Shown here piece by piece: positions 45,680 to 54,822 of a stretch of 64,000 bases of DNA. A model generated the notes under the pieces. It searched no databases. It worked only from the letters and a program-made list of their open reading frames with translations, and was not told where the DNA came from. A program made the translations under genes and the position numbers. The stretch lies in NCBI GenBank assembly GCA_021732025.1, contig JAKFVU010000076.1:47531-111530 (forward strand), written 5' to 3'. This stretch comes from Candidatus Obscuribacterales bacterium (lineage in GTDB: Bacteria > Cyanobacteriota > Vampirovibrionia > Obscuribacterales > Obscuribacteraceae). The stretch's first letter is position 1. Every line of letters starts with the position of its first letter.

Positions 45680-46603
45680 ATGCCCATTGTAGAAGCTGAA
45701 GATGAAGCCCTAATCGGCTCAACAATTGAAAATCGCTTTGTGCTCGACAGCATACTTGGGCGCGGTGGAATCAGCACCGTTTATCTCGGTCGCCACAACC
45801 GCGTTGATTTATCTGTGGCAGTGAAAATATTGCATACTCATTTTTCAGACACTGATGAAAGCATCGAACGATTTAAACGCGAAGCTATCATTATCAATGC
45901 GCTCAATCATCCAAATATCGTTCATATGATTTCGTATGGCATTTTACAAGATGATCAGAAATCGAAAGAACTAGCAAGGCCATACCTAGTCTTAGAACAT
46001 TTAAAAGGCCATGGCCTAGACCATTTGCTTGATAAACAATCAAGATTGTCGCAAGAACAATCACTCGAAATCATTCGAGCAGTGGTAGACGGGCTAGTCT
46101 TTGCCCACGATCTCGGCATAGTGCACCGCGATATAAAGCCAAGCAATGTCATGCTGGTAGACCAGCTCTCTCAGTCAGATGCACCATATATTGACGACAC
46201 TCATTCAAATGTAAAACTGCTAGATTTTGGTATCGCCAAATGTCAGTCAGCTCACGACAAAACATCGCAAAAGCTGACCCAGCCAGGCTTCATATTTGGC
46301 AGCCCACTCTATATGAGCCCCGAGCAGTGCAAAGGTGATGAGCTAGATATTCGCTCTGATATTTATTCACTTGGTTGCATGTTCTATGAAATGTTGGCAG
46401 GCATTGCCCCTTTAAGAGGAAGCAACGCTATGCACACCTTTGCCATGCATCTCTACGAAATGCCGCGGCCCTTCAGAGCTTTAGCTGGCCCGCCGAAAGT
46501 TAGTGCCGATCTAGAACAAATCATCTTTCAATGTTTGACGAAAAAACCAGAAGAGCGCTTCGCCTCATGCCGTGAATTGAAGCAGGCTCTTGCTGCGCTC
46601 TGA
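45680..46603 (+). CDS. Serine/threonine protein kinase (Hanks type)
   Basis: A 307-residue soluble kinase. The glycine loop is LGRGGISTVYLGRH, the catalytic lysine is in VAVKILH, the catalytic loop is IVHRDIKPSNVML and the DFG motif KLLDFGIAK. GSPLYMSPEQ and DIRSDIYSLGCMFYEMLAG follow. All catalytic residues are present. Unlike most bacterial members it has no membrane helix or PASTA tail. It probably shares a transcript with the amino acid permease. Its stop lies six bases from the convergent fumarase stop. Confidence 0.93.
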   Translation: MPIVEAEDEALIGSTIENRFVLDSILGRGGISTVYLGRHNRVDLSVAVKILHTHFSDTDESIERFKREAIIINALNHPNIVHMISYGILQDDQKSKELARPYLVLEHLKGHGLDHLLDKQSRLSQEQSLEIIRAVVDGLVFAHDLGIVHRDIKPSNVMLVDQLSQSDAPYIDDTHSNVKLLDFGIAKCQSAHDKTSQKLTQPGFIFGSPLYMSPEQCKGDELDIRSDIYSLGCMFYEMLAGIAPLRGSNAMHTFAMHLYEMPRPFRALAGPPKVSADLEQIIFQCLTKKPEERFASCRELKQALAAL

Positions 46604-46609
46604 ACTGCT

Positions 46610-48004
46610 TCAGCTTTGCTCTGGGGCGGTCATGCGCGTGGGATCAAGCAAACTGGTGAGTTCGGCTTCACTCAGTTTGGTCTTTTCACTAGCGACCTCA
46701 CGAACAGTCTTACCGCTGGTGTAAGCTTCATGAGCTATAGCAGCCGCCATGTCATAGCCTACAGCAGGTACGAGAGCCGTACAAAGCGCCAGACCTCGCT
46801 CAACTAGTTTAGGGCCATTATCAGTGGCGGTCAGGCCATCAATACATTTGACCGTAAAGTTTGAGACCGCAGCAGCTAGTAGTTCAATAGATTGAATTAG
46901 ATTGTAAGCGGCCACAGGCATCATCACATTTAATTCAAAATTACCAGAAGCACCAGAAATGGCAATGGTGGCATCGTTACCAATTACCTGAGCAGAGGCC
47001 ATAATAAGAGATTCTGCAATAACCGGATTAACCTTGGCTGGCATAATAGACGAACCTGGTTGTACTTCTGGTAAGGCAATCTCGGCGAAACCAGCTCGGG
47101 GTCCGCATCCCAACCAGCGAATATCGTTTGCCAATTTAATTAGACTGACAGCAATAGTTTTAAGGATGCCAGATGCTTCGACAATTTCATCAAGTGTTCC
47201 CTGAGCCTGAAAGTGATTGCTGGTCTCTATAACGGTAAAACCAAGACGCTCAGAAACAAGGGCCAAAACTTTTTTAGCAAAATCTTGCCTGGTATTGATG
47301 CCGGTGCCCACCGCAGTACCACCAAGAGCGACTTCGGACAAACGCAGCTGCGCATAATCTAAGCGCAGGAGAGCTCGTTCTATCTGACCAGCGTAGCCTT
47401 CAAACTCTTGACCCAAGCGAATTGGAGTGGCATCTTGCAAATGAGTGCGGCCGGTTTTGATTACTGGCATAAACTCTGCAGATTTGGCCCGCAGGCTTTT
47501 CTCAAGCTTATACAAAGCCGGTCTCAATTTCTCATTGATCTCAATTAGAGCGGCAATATGAATAGCGGTAGGGATGGCATCATTAGAAGACATGCCGTTA
47601 TTAACATGATCATTTGGATGAACTAAATTGCGATCACCACGTTTTCCGCCAAGGATCTCTATGGCACGATTTGCGATCACTTCATTAGCATTCATATTGG
47701 TTGAAGTACCAGAACCAGTCTGGAAAATATCCACAACAAATTCACTATCGAGCTTACCGTTTACAACCTCTTCGCAGGCCAAAATGATGGCATCGGCAAT
47801 GCGGCTATCGACGTCGCCAAAGTCTTTATTGACTTGCGCTGCACACAGTTTAATCAGGCCAAGAGCACGAATAAAGCAGCGCTGAAAACGCAAATCTGAA
47901 ATAGGAAAATTTAGGACCGCTCGCTGAGTACTGGCACCGTAATAGGCAGCAGCGGGCACGTCCATTGCCCCCATTGAATCGCGCTCAACTCTAGTAGTAG
48001 TCAT
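46610..48004 (-). CDS. fumC: Class II fumarate hydratase
   Basis: A 464-residue protein of the fumarase/aspartase superfamily. N-terminal RVERDSMGAMDVPAAAYYGA is close to the fumarase DSMG..VP pattern. The catalytic motif TGRTHLQDATP and the signature loop GSSIMPAKVNP are intact. Near residue 350, ASGNFELNVMMPVAAYNLIQ supports fumarase over aspartase. It interconverts fumarate and malate in the citric acid cycle. It diverges from htpX across 112 bases. Aspartase is the only serious alternative. Confidence 0.85.
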   Translation of the reverse strand: MTTTRVERDSMGAMDVPAAAYYGASTQRAVLNFPISDLRFQRCFIRALGLIKLCAAQVNKDFGDVDSRIADAIILACEEVVNGKLDSEFVVDIFQTGSGTSTNMNANEVIANRAIEILGGKRGDRNLVHPNDHVNNGMSSNDAIPTAIHIAALIEINEKLRPALYKLEKSLRAKSAEFMPVIKTGRTHLQDATPIRLGQEFEGYAGQIERALLRLDYAQLRLSEVALGGTAVGTGINTRQDFAKKVLALVSERLGFTVIETSNHFQAQGTLDEIVEASGILKTIAVSLIKLANDIRWLGCGPRAGFAEIALPEVQPGSSIMPAKVNPVIAESLIMASAQVIGNDATIAISGASGNFELNVMMPVAAYNLIQSIELLAAAVSNFTVKCIDGLTATDNGPKLVERGLALCTALVPAVGYDMAAAIAHEAYTSGKTVREVASEKTKLSEAELTSLLDPTRMTAPEQS

Positions 48005-48116
48005 AATCTCTCTAATATCCTTGGTCGCTCAATTCTAGAGCTGAATAAGAACAAGCAACCTTAAAAAATATGCATAGTTTTAGGAAGCACCCTAGCCAGC
48101 CTTTTAAAGTCTAAAT

Positions 48117-48974
48117 ATGAACACACTTAAGACGATTGTTTTGATGGGCCTGCTTACCGCTTTAATAGTAGCGGTGGGTGGTCTTTTGGGTGGTCGTGAA
48201 GGTTTGATTTTGGCCTTCTTCTTTGCTCTAGCGACAAATATATTTAGTTATTGGTTCTCGGCCCCTATGGCCCTAGCGATGTCGCGAGCCCAACCAATTG
48301 ATAGAGGGCAAGCTCCTGAGCTTTATGCCATCGTTGGTAGGTTGGCTGAAGAAGCAAAAATACCGATGCCGACAATCTATTTTATAGATGACGATTCGCC
48401 TAATGCCTTTGCCACTGGACGCGACCCCGCCCATTCAGCTATTGCTGTCACCCGCGGCATCACCCAGCTATTGACTGAAGTTGAACTAGAAGCAGTGTTA
48501 GCCCATGAATTAGGGCACGTCAAAAATCGCGACATACTGATATCAACCATTGCCGCTGTTTTAGCTGGTGTGGTCACTACCATTGCCCACTACGGCATGT
48601 ATTTTGGCTCTAGCTATAGCTCTAATAGTGAAGACAGTCGACCAGCAAATCCAATTTTCGTATTGCTTATGGTAATGCTTGCGCCACTAGCAGCCAGCTT
48701 GATAAACCTTGGCATATCTCGCTCAAGAGAATACGAAGCCGACGCTACCGGGGCACATCTCTGTGGCAAACCACTGGCATTGGCTTCAGCCCTAGCAAAA
48801 ATAGAAAAGCTTAGCCAGTTTAGACCAATGACAGAAGCAAATCCGGCTCTTTCGTCGCTTTACATTGCCCAGCCAAACCAAGCTGGTTGGTTGATGAATT
48901 TGTTCTCGACACACCCACCAATGGCTGACCGCATCGCTCGTTTAAGAGCTATGAGTGAGCAAGATCGCAGTTAA
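48117..48974 (+). CDS. htpX: Membrane zinc metalloprotease HtpX
   Basis: A 285-residue M48 peptidase. Two N-terminal membrane helices (about 5-60) are followed by IDDDSPNAFATG and the zinc site HELGHVKNRD (near 137-146). The third ligand is in SRSREYEADATGAHL, and THPPMADRIARL closes the domain. It degrades misfolded membrane proteins. No good ribosome site precedes it. Its TAA stop shares TTAA with the convergent acyl-CoA ligase. Confidence 0.95.
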   Translation: MNTLKTIVLMGLLTALIVAVGGLLGGREGLILAFFFALATNIFSYWFSAPMALAMSRAQPIDRGQAPELYAIVGRLAEEAKIPMPTIYFIDDDSPNAFATGRDPAHSAIAVTRGITQLLTEVELEAVLAHELGHVKNRDILISTIAAVLAGVVTTIAHYGMYFGSSYSSNSEDSRPANPIFVLLMVMLAPLAASLINLGISRSREYEADATGAHLCGKPLALASALAKIEKLSQFRPMTEANPALSSLYIAQPNQAGWLMNLFSTHPPMADRIARLRAMSEQDRS

Positions 48975-50707
48975 GAAAGCAGCCGTTTCAATACCTTACC
49001 GGTAGAGTTCTTGGGAATGCTGTCAACGAAATCGATTAGGCGGGGCACTTTGTAATCGGCCATGTGTCTAGCACAGAAGGCTTTGACGTCACCATCGGCA
49101 ATACTGCCCGGTTCTTTCAGTACGATGAACGCTTTAACCCGCTCACCCATATACTGATCTGGCACTCCGATTACGGCAACATCACGCACCTCTGGCATAC
49201 GAAGAATTGCTGCTTCCACTTCGCGCGGATAAATATTCATACCGCCGCGAATTATTAGCTCTTTGCTGCGACCAACCACATAGACATAACCGTGCTCATC
49301 AATGTAGCCCAGGTCTCCGGTATGAAGCCAGCCGTCTTTAATGGTGTCAGTGGTGGCCGCCTCGTTATTGAGATAGCCCTTCATGATATTGGCACCACGA
49401 ATACAAAGCTCACCTACATTGTCTACACCACTGGGCAAAAGCTTTCGATCACGGTCAAAGACAGCCACTTCTAGACCAGGCATAGCAGGGCCGACAGAGC
49501 CATATTTGCGTAGGCTACTAGGGTTAAAAGTTGCAATAACCGAGCATTCAGTTAAAGCCCATCCTTCTAATACAGGCACATCAAGCTGCTCTTCTAACTT
49601 CTTCATTAACTCAACGGGCATTGAGCTTCCGCCACAGAGGCCAAGACGCAATGAAGAGAGGGCGCGAGGCTGCCGCTCTAATTCGAGAGAAAGGAACTGA
49701 AACATAGTCGGCACTGCGGGTAATACTGTTATTTGCTCGGTTTCAATTAACTGAGCCAAAGCTGGAGCGTCAAAGTTCTCGAGCAAGATCATGGTGGCAG
49801 ATTGCTTTATGGTGCCAAGCAAGACCACAATTAAGCCATAAAGGTGACATAGAGGAAGAACAGCAGCCAGCCTATCATTGCCGCAGACATCAAGGCGCTT
49901 GGGATAAGTGTGAACAGCAGTGAACAGATTCAAGAAAGTAAGCATTGCCCCTTTGGGCTTGCCGGTTGTTCCGGAGGTATAAACTACTAGGGCTAATTCT
50001 TCGCTGCTATCAATAGTCTCGCCAATACTAGAGAGAAGCGACAGCAGAGTGGCGGGAGATTGGGCAAAGGCATCAATACTTTCTAGATGCTGTAACCAAC
50101 TATTCATGCCAGCATCGAATGTTTCATCTGCCACTTCAACCACATCAATCGATGCCGTCAAAATGCTGGCCAGTTCAGTTGATTTATCACTCTCTGTACA
50201 GAGCAGAAACAATTTCTTCAAGGTTAGCTGATTGAGCGTGTTTTGAAGATCTTGGCTATTGCTATTGCCGCTAGCAAGGTAACGACTATGGGTAATCAAA
50301 GCCACCGACTGAGAATCAGATAAGACATGTCCGATTTCTTCGGCCTTAAGCAGAGGGTTTATGGGTACAACTGTTGCCCCTAGCGAACTGATGGCAAAAA
50401 ATGCGGCAAGAAACTCAGCGTGATTAGGAAAATACAAACCAACTTTGTCACCACGACCAATACCATGGCTGGCTAGCAATTGCGCTAGATAAAGAGTACG
50501 AGCGAGGGCCTGACCATACGAGTACTCAACTTGATTGTGCCGCAAAACCTTTTTGTGCTGAGAAGCTATAGCAGCTTCAAGCAGCAAATTAAATAAGCCA
50601 CCACCAAGCAAAGGTAACTGCTGGCACAATTCAATGTTTTGAACCGTATCGCTCTTCTGCACAGACACCTGTAGTTGCTCAACTTGAGGTTGTACTAATT
50701 TTGACAT
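48971..50707 (-). CDS. Long-chain fatty acid-CoA ligase-like AMP-binding enzyme
   Basis: A 578-residue ANL-superfamily enzyme. The AMP-binding motif is VVYTSGTTGKPKGAML. The adenylate core has GWALTECSV and GDLGYIDEHGY, with the hinge VVGRSKELIIRGGMNIYP. The catalytic lysine is in KNSTGKVLKR at the C-terminus. It activates an acyl group as AMP ester and passes it to CoA. Length and hinge fit fatty-acyl ligases rather than peptide synthetase domains; the chain length is unknown. A 77-base gap separates it from the DUF4384 gene upstream on the same strand. Confidence 0.88.
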   Translation of the reverse strand: MSKLVQPQVEQLQVSVQKSDTVQNIELCQQLPLLGGGLFNLLLEAAIASQHKKVLRHNQVEYSYGQALARTLYLAQLLASHGIGRGDKVGLYFPNHAEFLAAFFAISSLGATVVPINPLLKAEEIGHVLSDSQSVALITHSRYLASGNSNSQDLQNTLNQLTLKKLFLLCTESDKSTELASILTASIDVVEVADETFDAGMNSWLQHLESIDAFAQSPATLLSLLSSIGETIDSSEELALVVYTSGTTGKPKGAMLTFLNLFTAVHTYPKRLDVCGNDRLAAVLPLCHLYGLIVVLLGTIKQSATMILLENFDAPALAQLIETEQITVLPAVPTMFQFLSLELERQPRALSSLRLGLCGGSSMPVELMKKLEEQLDVPVLEGWALTECSVIATFNPSSLRKYGSVGPAMPGLEVAVFDRDRKLLPSGVDNVGELCIRGANIMKGYLNNEAATTDTIKDGWLHTGDLGYIDEHGYVYVVGRSKELIIRGGMNIYPREVEAAILRMPEVRDVAVIGVPDQYMGERVKAFIVLKEPGSIADGDVKAFCARHMADYKVPRLIDFVDSIPKNSTGKVLKRLLS

Positions 50708-50784
50708 TTATATAGTTTAGGCCATGGCAACCGCCAGAGCGTCCAAGCCTGATAAGTCATTTCTAATCTTTCTAAAATTAGTGC

Positions 50785-51573
50785 CTATTTCGACGGCTCG
50801 TGAACCAACGGAAAGTCAACGGCCACGACTCCGCCTTCGCTCACTACCACAACCATATTCGACTCACGCAATGTAGCAGAGGCCGTGCGCCAAAGCTGGC
50901 GGCCGCTGGCCTTGCCGATTAAATCAATGGATGAGCCGCTCTTAGAAGCGGGCAAGCTTTTCAAGAGCCCCCCGCTATTTGCTCGCTCAACAGAGAGCTT
51001 GGTATGAGGAGGCAATTTGCGCTTAGTAAAGGATACAGTAAGGTTGGTTGGATAATGCAAAACCAGCTCAGAGTCGAGTTTTTTCCGGCTGAGCAAAAGG
51101 CCAACGTTCTCGATTCCGGGTGTCTCATCAAACTGGAGAGCACTCTCAGTGGGCACGATACAATCTTGGCCACGCTTGACCAAATTATTAGTGCCCGTTG
51201 CCGCCAAAGGAAATAGCACAGACTTAGTGCCTTTGCTGCCCTGTCGCATCACTATATAGATGTAAGCGTCAGCATTGGCAAAAACGTGAAAGCGTATTTG
51301 ATCGCCACTGCGAAATTTTGTTTTGTGATTGGTTTTATAAACATGCCCCCCTCGTCTCAACTCGACGAAGTAGGCAACACCTAAGTTTAGTTTGCGTTCC
51401 GCATTAACAAGCTGGCGCAGGTAAGCACTGCGGGCCGAACTAACATAAGGTCGACGGCTGTTGAAGCTCTTTGGCTGTTCTAATTTAGAAAGAGAATGAG
51501 CTGCTAAACAATTGAATGTCAAAAGTGGTGCCGCTGCAAGCAGAGAGCATAAGACCTTGCTGAACCTGAGCAT
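50785..51573 (-). CDS. Exported DUF4384-like protein
   Basis: A 262-residue protein with a signal peptide (about 1-25). A domain near residues 80-165 has LRRGGHVYKTNHKTKFRSG and FHVFANADAYIYIVMRQGS, the DUF4384 pattern seen in exported proteins with putative surface roles. The C-terminal third is rich in Ser and Lys. Function is unknown. It lies seven bases after the thioredoxin-like gene, so both are probably in one operon. Confidence 0.7.
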   Translation of the reverse strand: MLRFSKVLCSLLAAAPLLTFNCLAAHSLSKLEQPKSFNSRRPYVSSARSAYLRQLVNAERKLNLGVAYFVELRRGGHVYKTNHKTKFRSGDQIRFHVFANADAYIYIVMRQGSKGTKSVLFPLAATGTNNLVKRGQDCIVPTESALQFDETPGIENVGLLLSRKKLDSELVLHYPTNLTVSFTKRKLPPHTKLSVERANSGGLLKSLPASKSGSSIDLIGKASGRQLWRTASATLRESNMVVVVSEGGVVAVDFPLVHEPSK

Positions 51574-51580
51574 GAGCGAC

Positions 51581-52288
51581 CTATTTTAGAATTTTATTGA
51601 TACTACTGGAGATGCTGCTTTCGCCGGTAAAACCAATCGAATAGCTCACTACTTCGCCTTCAGGATTGAGATAGACAACAGTAGGAATAGGGCTGACCTC
51701 ATACTGATCCATCAATGGTTGCGAATTAGGATCATCAACATCGACCCGCATGAAAGTCACTTTCTCGCCGTAAGTAGTTTTCACTTTGGCCAAGGCTGTG
51801 TCTAGTTGTTTGCATGGTTGGCACCAATCAGCATAAAAATCGATAACCGTTGGCAAAGCGGCACCACCCAAGCCTCTAGTGCGGCCAAGGCCAAGCATGG
51901 CGGCAATCATTCTGGTTTGCGGACCGGTCTTGGGTTTAATCATTTGGCTGGGCATGCTCATTAACGCCAAGTTTGCTTTCTGCGCACTAGGAGAGCCATG
52001 TCCGAGGCGGACAGCAGCGCGAAAATGTTCGCGGGCCTTCAGTGTGTTCTTACCTTTTAAGTAAGCTTGGCCTAGAGCTAGATGGGTTTCAGCGCTCTTA
52101 GGATTGGCTGCCAATTTTGCTTCTAGATCTTTTATAGAAGCGGTTGCCACTACTTTGACTGTGCTCTTGGCCGAAGTGCTTTTGACAGGTGCGACGCTAT
52201 GACCAGAAGCAGGGTGGATAAATCCGACCAGAACAAGAGCCATGGCCATACTTACTTTCATTTTTGATTTGGTGTCTTGCAGAAACAT
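51581..52288 (-). CDS. Exported TPR-thioredoxin fusion protein
   Basis: A 235-residue protein with a signal sequence (MKVSMAMALVLVGFIHPASG from the tenth residue). A TPR-like segment (about 50-110, with HLALGQAYLKGKNTLKAREH) precedes a thioredoxin domain whose active site is YADWCQPCKQ (near 160) and whose cis-proline is in SPIPTVVYL. The C-x-P-C active site is the reactive type. It probably acts in thiol redox outside the cytoplasm. It sits in a run of three genes for exported proteins on this strand. Confidence 0.85.
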   Translation of the reverse strand: MFLQDTKSKMKVSMAMALVLVGFIHPASGHSVAPVKSTSAKSTVKVVATASIKDLEAKLAANPKSAETHLALGQAYLKGKNTLKAREHFRAAVRLGHGSPSAQKANLALMSMPSQMIKPKTGPQTRMIAAMLGLGRTRGLGGAALPTVIDFYADWCQPCKQLDTALAKVKTTYGEKVTFMRVDVDDPNSQPLMDQYEVSPIPTVVYLNPEGEVVSYSIGFTGESSISSSINKILK

Positions 52289-52313
52289 GCCTAAAATCTA
52301 CCTATCTATCTCG

Positions 52314-53327
52314 CTACTGTATTTGACTTGAGCTAATTGCACTTATGTGTTTATCAATCCAACCAGCAACTTTGGCTATTACTTCATCGTTAAACTGGTT
52401 CTCTTCGAAAATTAGGTGCTCCGCATTAGGAATTAACACAATCTCACGGTCTGGAGTAGAAAGCTTATTATATAGCTCCACTGTCCCTTCAGGCTTGACC
52501 AACTTATCTTCGCAGCCTTGCACAATCAACACAGGCTTCTCGGTAATTAGCTTGGCGCTCTTATGATTTTGATTCATGAAATTCTGAAATTGCATCAACT
52601 CTTTGGGCGAAATGTTCATTCGCGCTACCGGATCTTTACTCCAGGCCTCACGCAATTCTGGTTTCTGCGTAGCTTGCTCAATCACAGACTCACCGACATT
52701 GAAAGGTTTGTCTTTGTTCTTAAGATACTTAATGGCTACTTTCCAGCTGCTTTGCCCTTGCTTAAAGCGGTCGCCGGCCGGTACTGAAGAAATCAATCCG
52801 TCAATTAGCTCTGGGTACATAGAAGTAACCCGCAACGCTATTGCCCCGCCCATAGACTCACCGAGAAGAAAAACAGGCTTATTGGGATTGGCTCTTTTGA
52901 TAGCAATTAGACTGCGGCGGACATCGCTCAAACAGCCATCGAAATCACAAGTTTGCTGACCTTTGGAAGCCATAAAGTCACCAAAGCCGCGCACGTCAAT
53001 GGCATAGGTGGCAAAACCGAGGGCCTGCATCCGCTTACCGAAGGCTTCGTAAGTATCTTTATGCAGGCCTAAGCCATGAATGCAGAGCAATACAGCACGA
53101 GTTGGCACCTCTGGATCGCTCCAGACAATACACGGAGCATTGGCACGCCGGATGCCCTTAGCCTTATCTGCGGCCGCATACTCAGCCTTTCTTGACGGTA
53201 CAGCGCCTGGTTCTAGGCCTGGCTGTGGGCCCGAATCTGAAGCTGCCGCAACGCCAGAAGCCAGTATTAAAACAGCTAGAGCTGCAAGAAAATTGATGAA
53301 TAGGCTCATGGGAAGTGATTTTCGCAT
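52314..53327 (-). CDS. Exported alpha/beta hydrolase, lysophospholipase-like
   Basis: I place the start at ATG 53327, which gives a classic signal peptide (MRKSLPMSLFINFLAALAVL); an in-frame ATG at 53378 would add 17 residues. Neither has a clear ribosome site. The mature part has LCIHGLGLHKDTY, IDVRGFGDF, the nucleophile elbow LLGESMGGAIALR, the acid in VQGCEDKLVKPEG and the histidine in PNAEHLIFEEN. The layout is of monoacylglycerol lipase / lysophospholipase enzymes. With the acyl-CoA ligase two genes away, released fatty acids could be activated, but this is inference. Confidence 0.85.
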   Translation of the reverse strand: MRKSLPMSLFINFLAALAVLILASGVAAASDSGPQPGLEPGAVPSRKAEYAAADKAKGIRRANAPCIVWSDPEVPTRAVLLCIHGLGLHKDTYEAFGKRMQALGFATYAIDVRGFGDFMASKGQQTCDFDGCLSDVRRSLIAIKRANPNKPVFLLGESMGGAIALRVTSMYPELIDGLISSVPAGDRFKQGQSSWKVAIKYLKNKDKPFNVGESVIEQATQKPELREAWSKDPVARMNISPKELMQFQNFMNQNHKSAKLITEKPVLIVQGCEDKLVKPEGTVELYNKLSTPDREIVLIPNAEHLIFEENQFNDEVIAKVAGWIDKHISAISSSQIQ

Positions 53328-53505
53328 ATATCTAGCAACAATCTGGAATAAACAATTTGCATGTAAGCGTATATACATAAATATAAGAGTCTCTTAATAA
53401 CGAAAAGCAGCAAAAATAGAAGACACTTAAGAGCAGAAAACCCTTAGCCCGTCCATTTCTACCCTATTCCGTCAGTATACAGAGACGGCGTACAGGCGAT
53501 ATACA

Positions 53506-54822
53506 TTGAGTTCTACTTTAGATCACGCCATAACTCAAAGAGAATCTGATTCGGCCGCCTTGCGTCTGGCAGCCTTAGAACGCGATCACATAAAGCACGC
53601 CCACGACTGGAAAGCCATTGTCTTAATTGCTGGGTTTGTCTTTGCCTCGACTTTGGCCGACCGTATCATCGCCATTAATCTTGGTGCCACCACAGTTTTT
53701 CTCGGTCCTGGTGGTGAAAACCTCGGCCTCGGAGCAGCATTCATCTTCTTGCCCTTGGTAGTCTTTGCCTTACCTCTGAGCTTAGTGGCTTCGTCATTCT
53801 TTAATTTCGCTAGCAAGCGCTTGCAATGGCTTAACCTAACAATCGCCTTGAGGGCTCTAATTCCACTGACCTCAACGTATTTAGTGGCTAAAGATTTCTT
53901 TGCTGGATCGCAGTCAGCTGTAGGCATTACCCTATCTGTAATATTCTTACTTGGGCAACTAACACTGGCAGCCACTTTAGTGCAATTGCGAACTTCGGCC
54001 ACTCGCCCTTTGCCATATTTGAGTTTGATTATTGCTGGTTTTTTTGCTGGTCAATGGGCAGCTTTTTATGCAGCACCGCAGATAGTATCAAAGCCAATTA
54101 GCGACATCAGTCTTTGCTTAACTTCGCTCTATATAATTGCCATTGCTGCATCTCACTTCGGCTTCAAGAGCCTAGAGAGATTCAAAGGCAAAGAAGATTT
54201 AGTCAGGCAAGCCATTGCTTCAGTAGAAAATCACATTCCCACTGAAGCGGCCGACATGCGCCCATGGCAGTTAGCAAGATTTTTGGCAGCTACCGTTGCT
54301 CTCTATTTACCTCTGTTCGCGCCGATGTTTGTCAGCTTACTTTTTGCCATTGAATGCAACCAAGCAGGCACATTCATGATCAGCACTCTCAGTGCGTCGC
54401 TCAGCCTGGCATGCGCTGGGGGGGCCGTTTTATCGATTTTCCTTAGTCGTCTAGCCCGCAAACGAGTTATTTTGCAGGTCGTTACCTTAGCCTCCTTGGC
54501 CCTATATTTGCTGGGTGCGTGGTCACATACCTGGTTCATTTGCTATGCCACATTGACAGCAATGGCCACCATTGCTGGGTTGATATTGCCTGACTGGTAT
54601 CATCATTTATTGACTCACTTGTCTCAACGCCAACTCCCCCACTTTTTAGCGGCTAAAGATACAGTATTGGTGCTTGTCTATGCTCTTTGCAGTGTACCTA
54701 TTGAGCAATCTCTAGCAGTGGTATCAGGACTCTATTTTCTCAAAGAGCTAAATGTCCTCGGAGCAGGCCTCACTGTTGTTTCAATCTTGCTCGCACCTAT
54801 TGTTCTCAAATTCAGCAAATAG
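53506..54822 (+). CDS. Polytopic membrane protein, transporter-like
   Basis: A 438-residue protein starting at TTG 53506. A soluble N-terminus of about 35 residues is followed by about ten to twelve hydrophobic helices. No family motif is clear; the layout and a central hydrophilic loop (LERFKGKEDLVRQ, near 225) resemble major facilitator transporters. The substrate is unknown. The trmJ start codon follows its stop with no gap, so the two are coupled. Confidence 0.65.
   Translation: MSSTLDHAITQRESDSAALRLAALERDHIKHAHDWKAIVLIAGFVFASTLADRIIAINLGATTVFLGPGGENLGLGAAFIFLPLVVFALPLSLVASSFFNFASKRLQWLNLTIALRALIPLTSTYLVAKDFFAGSQSAVGITLSVIFLLGQLTLAATLVQLRTSATRPLPYLSLIIAGFFAGQWAAFYAAPQIVSKPISDISLCLTSLYIIAIAASHFGFKSLERFKGKEDLVRQAIASVENHIPTEAADMRPWQLARFLAATVALYLPLFAPMFVSLLFAIECNQAGTFMISTLSASLSLACAGGAVLSIFLSRLARKRVILQVVTLASLALYLLGAWSHTWFICYATLTAMATIAGLILPDWYHHLLTHLSQRQLPHFLAAKDTVLVLVYALCSVPIEQSLAVVSGLYFLKELNVLGAGLTVVSILLAPIVLKFSK

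Noticed and set aside
46610..48004. Aspartase instead of fumarase
   Set aside because: The GSSIMPAKVNP loop fits both, but the DSMG..VP start and ASGNFELNV segment fit fumarase better.
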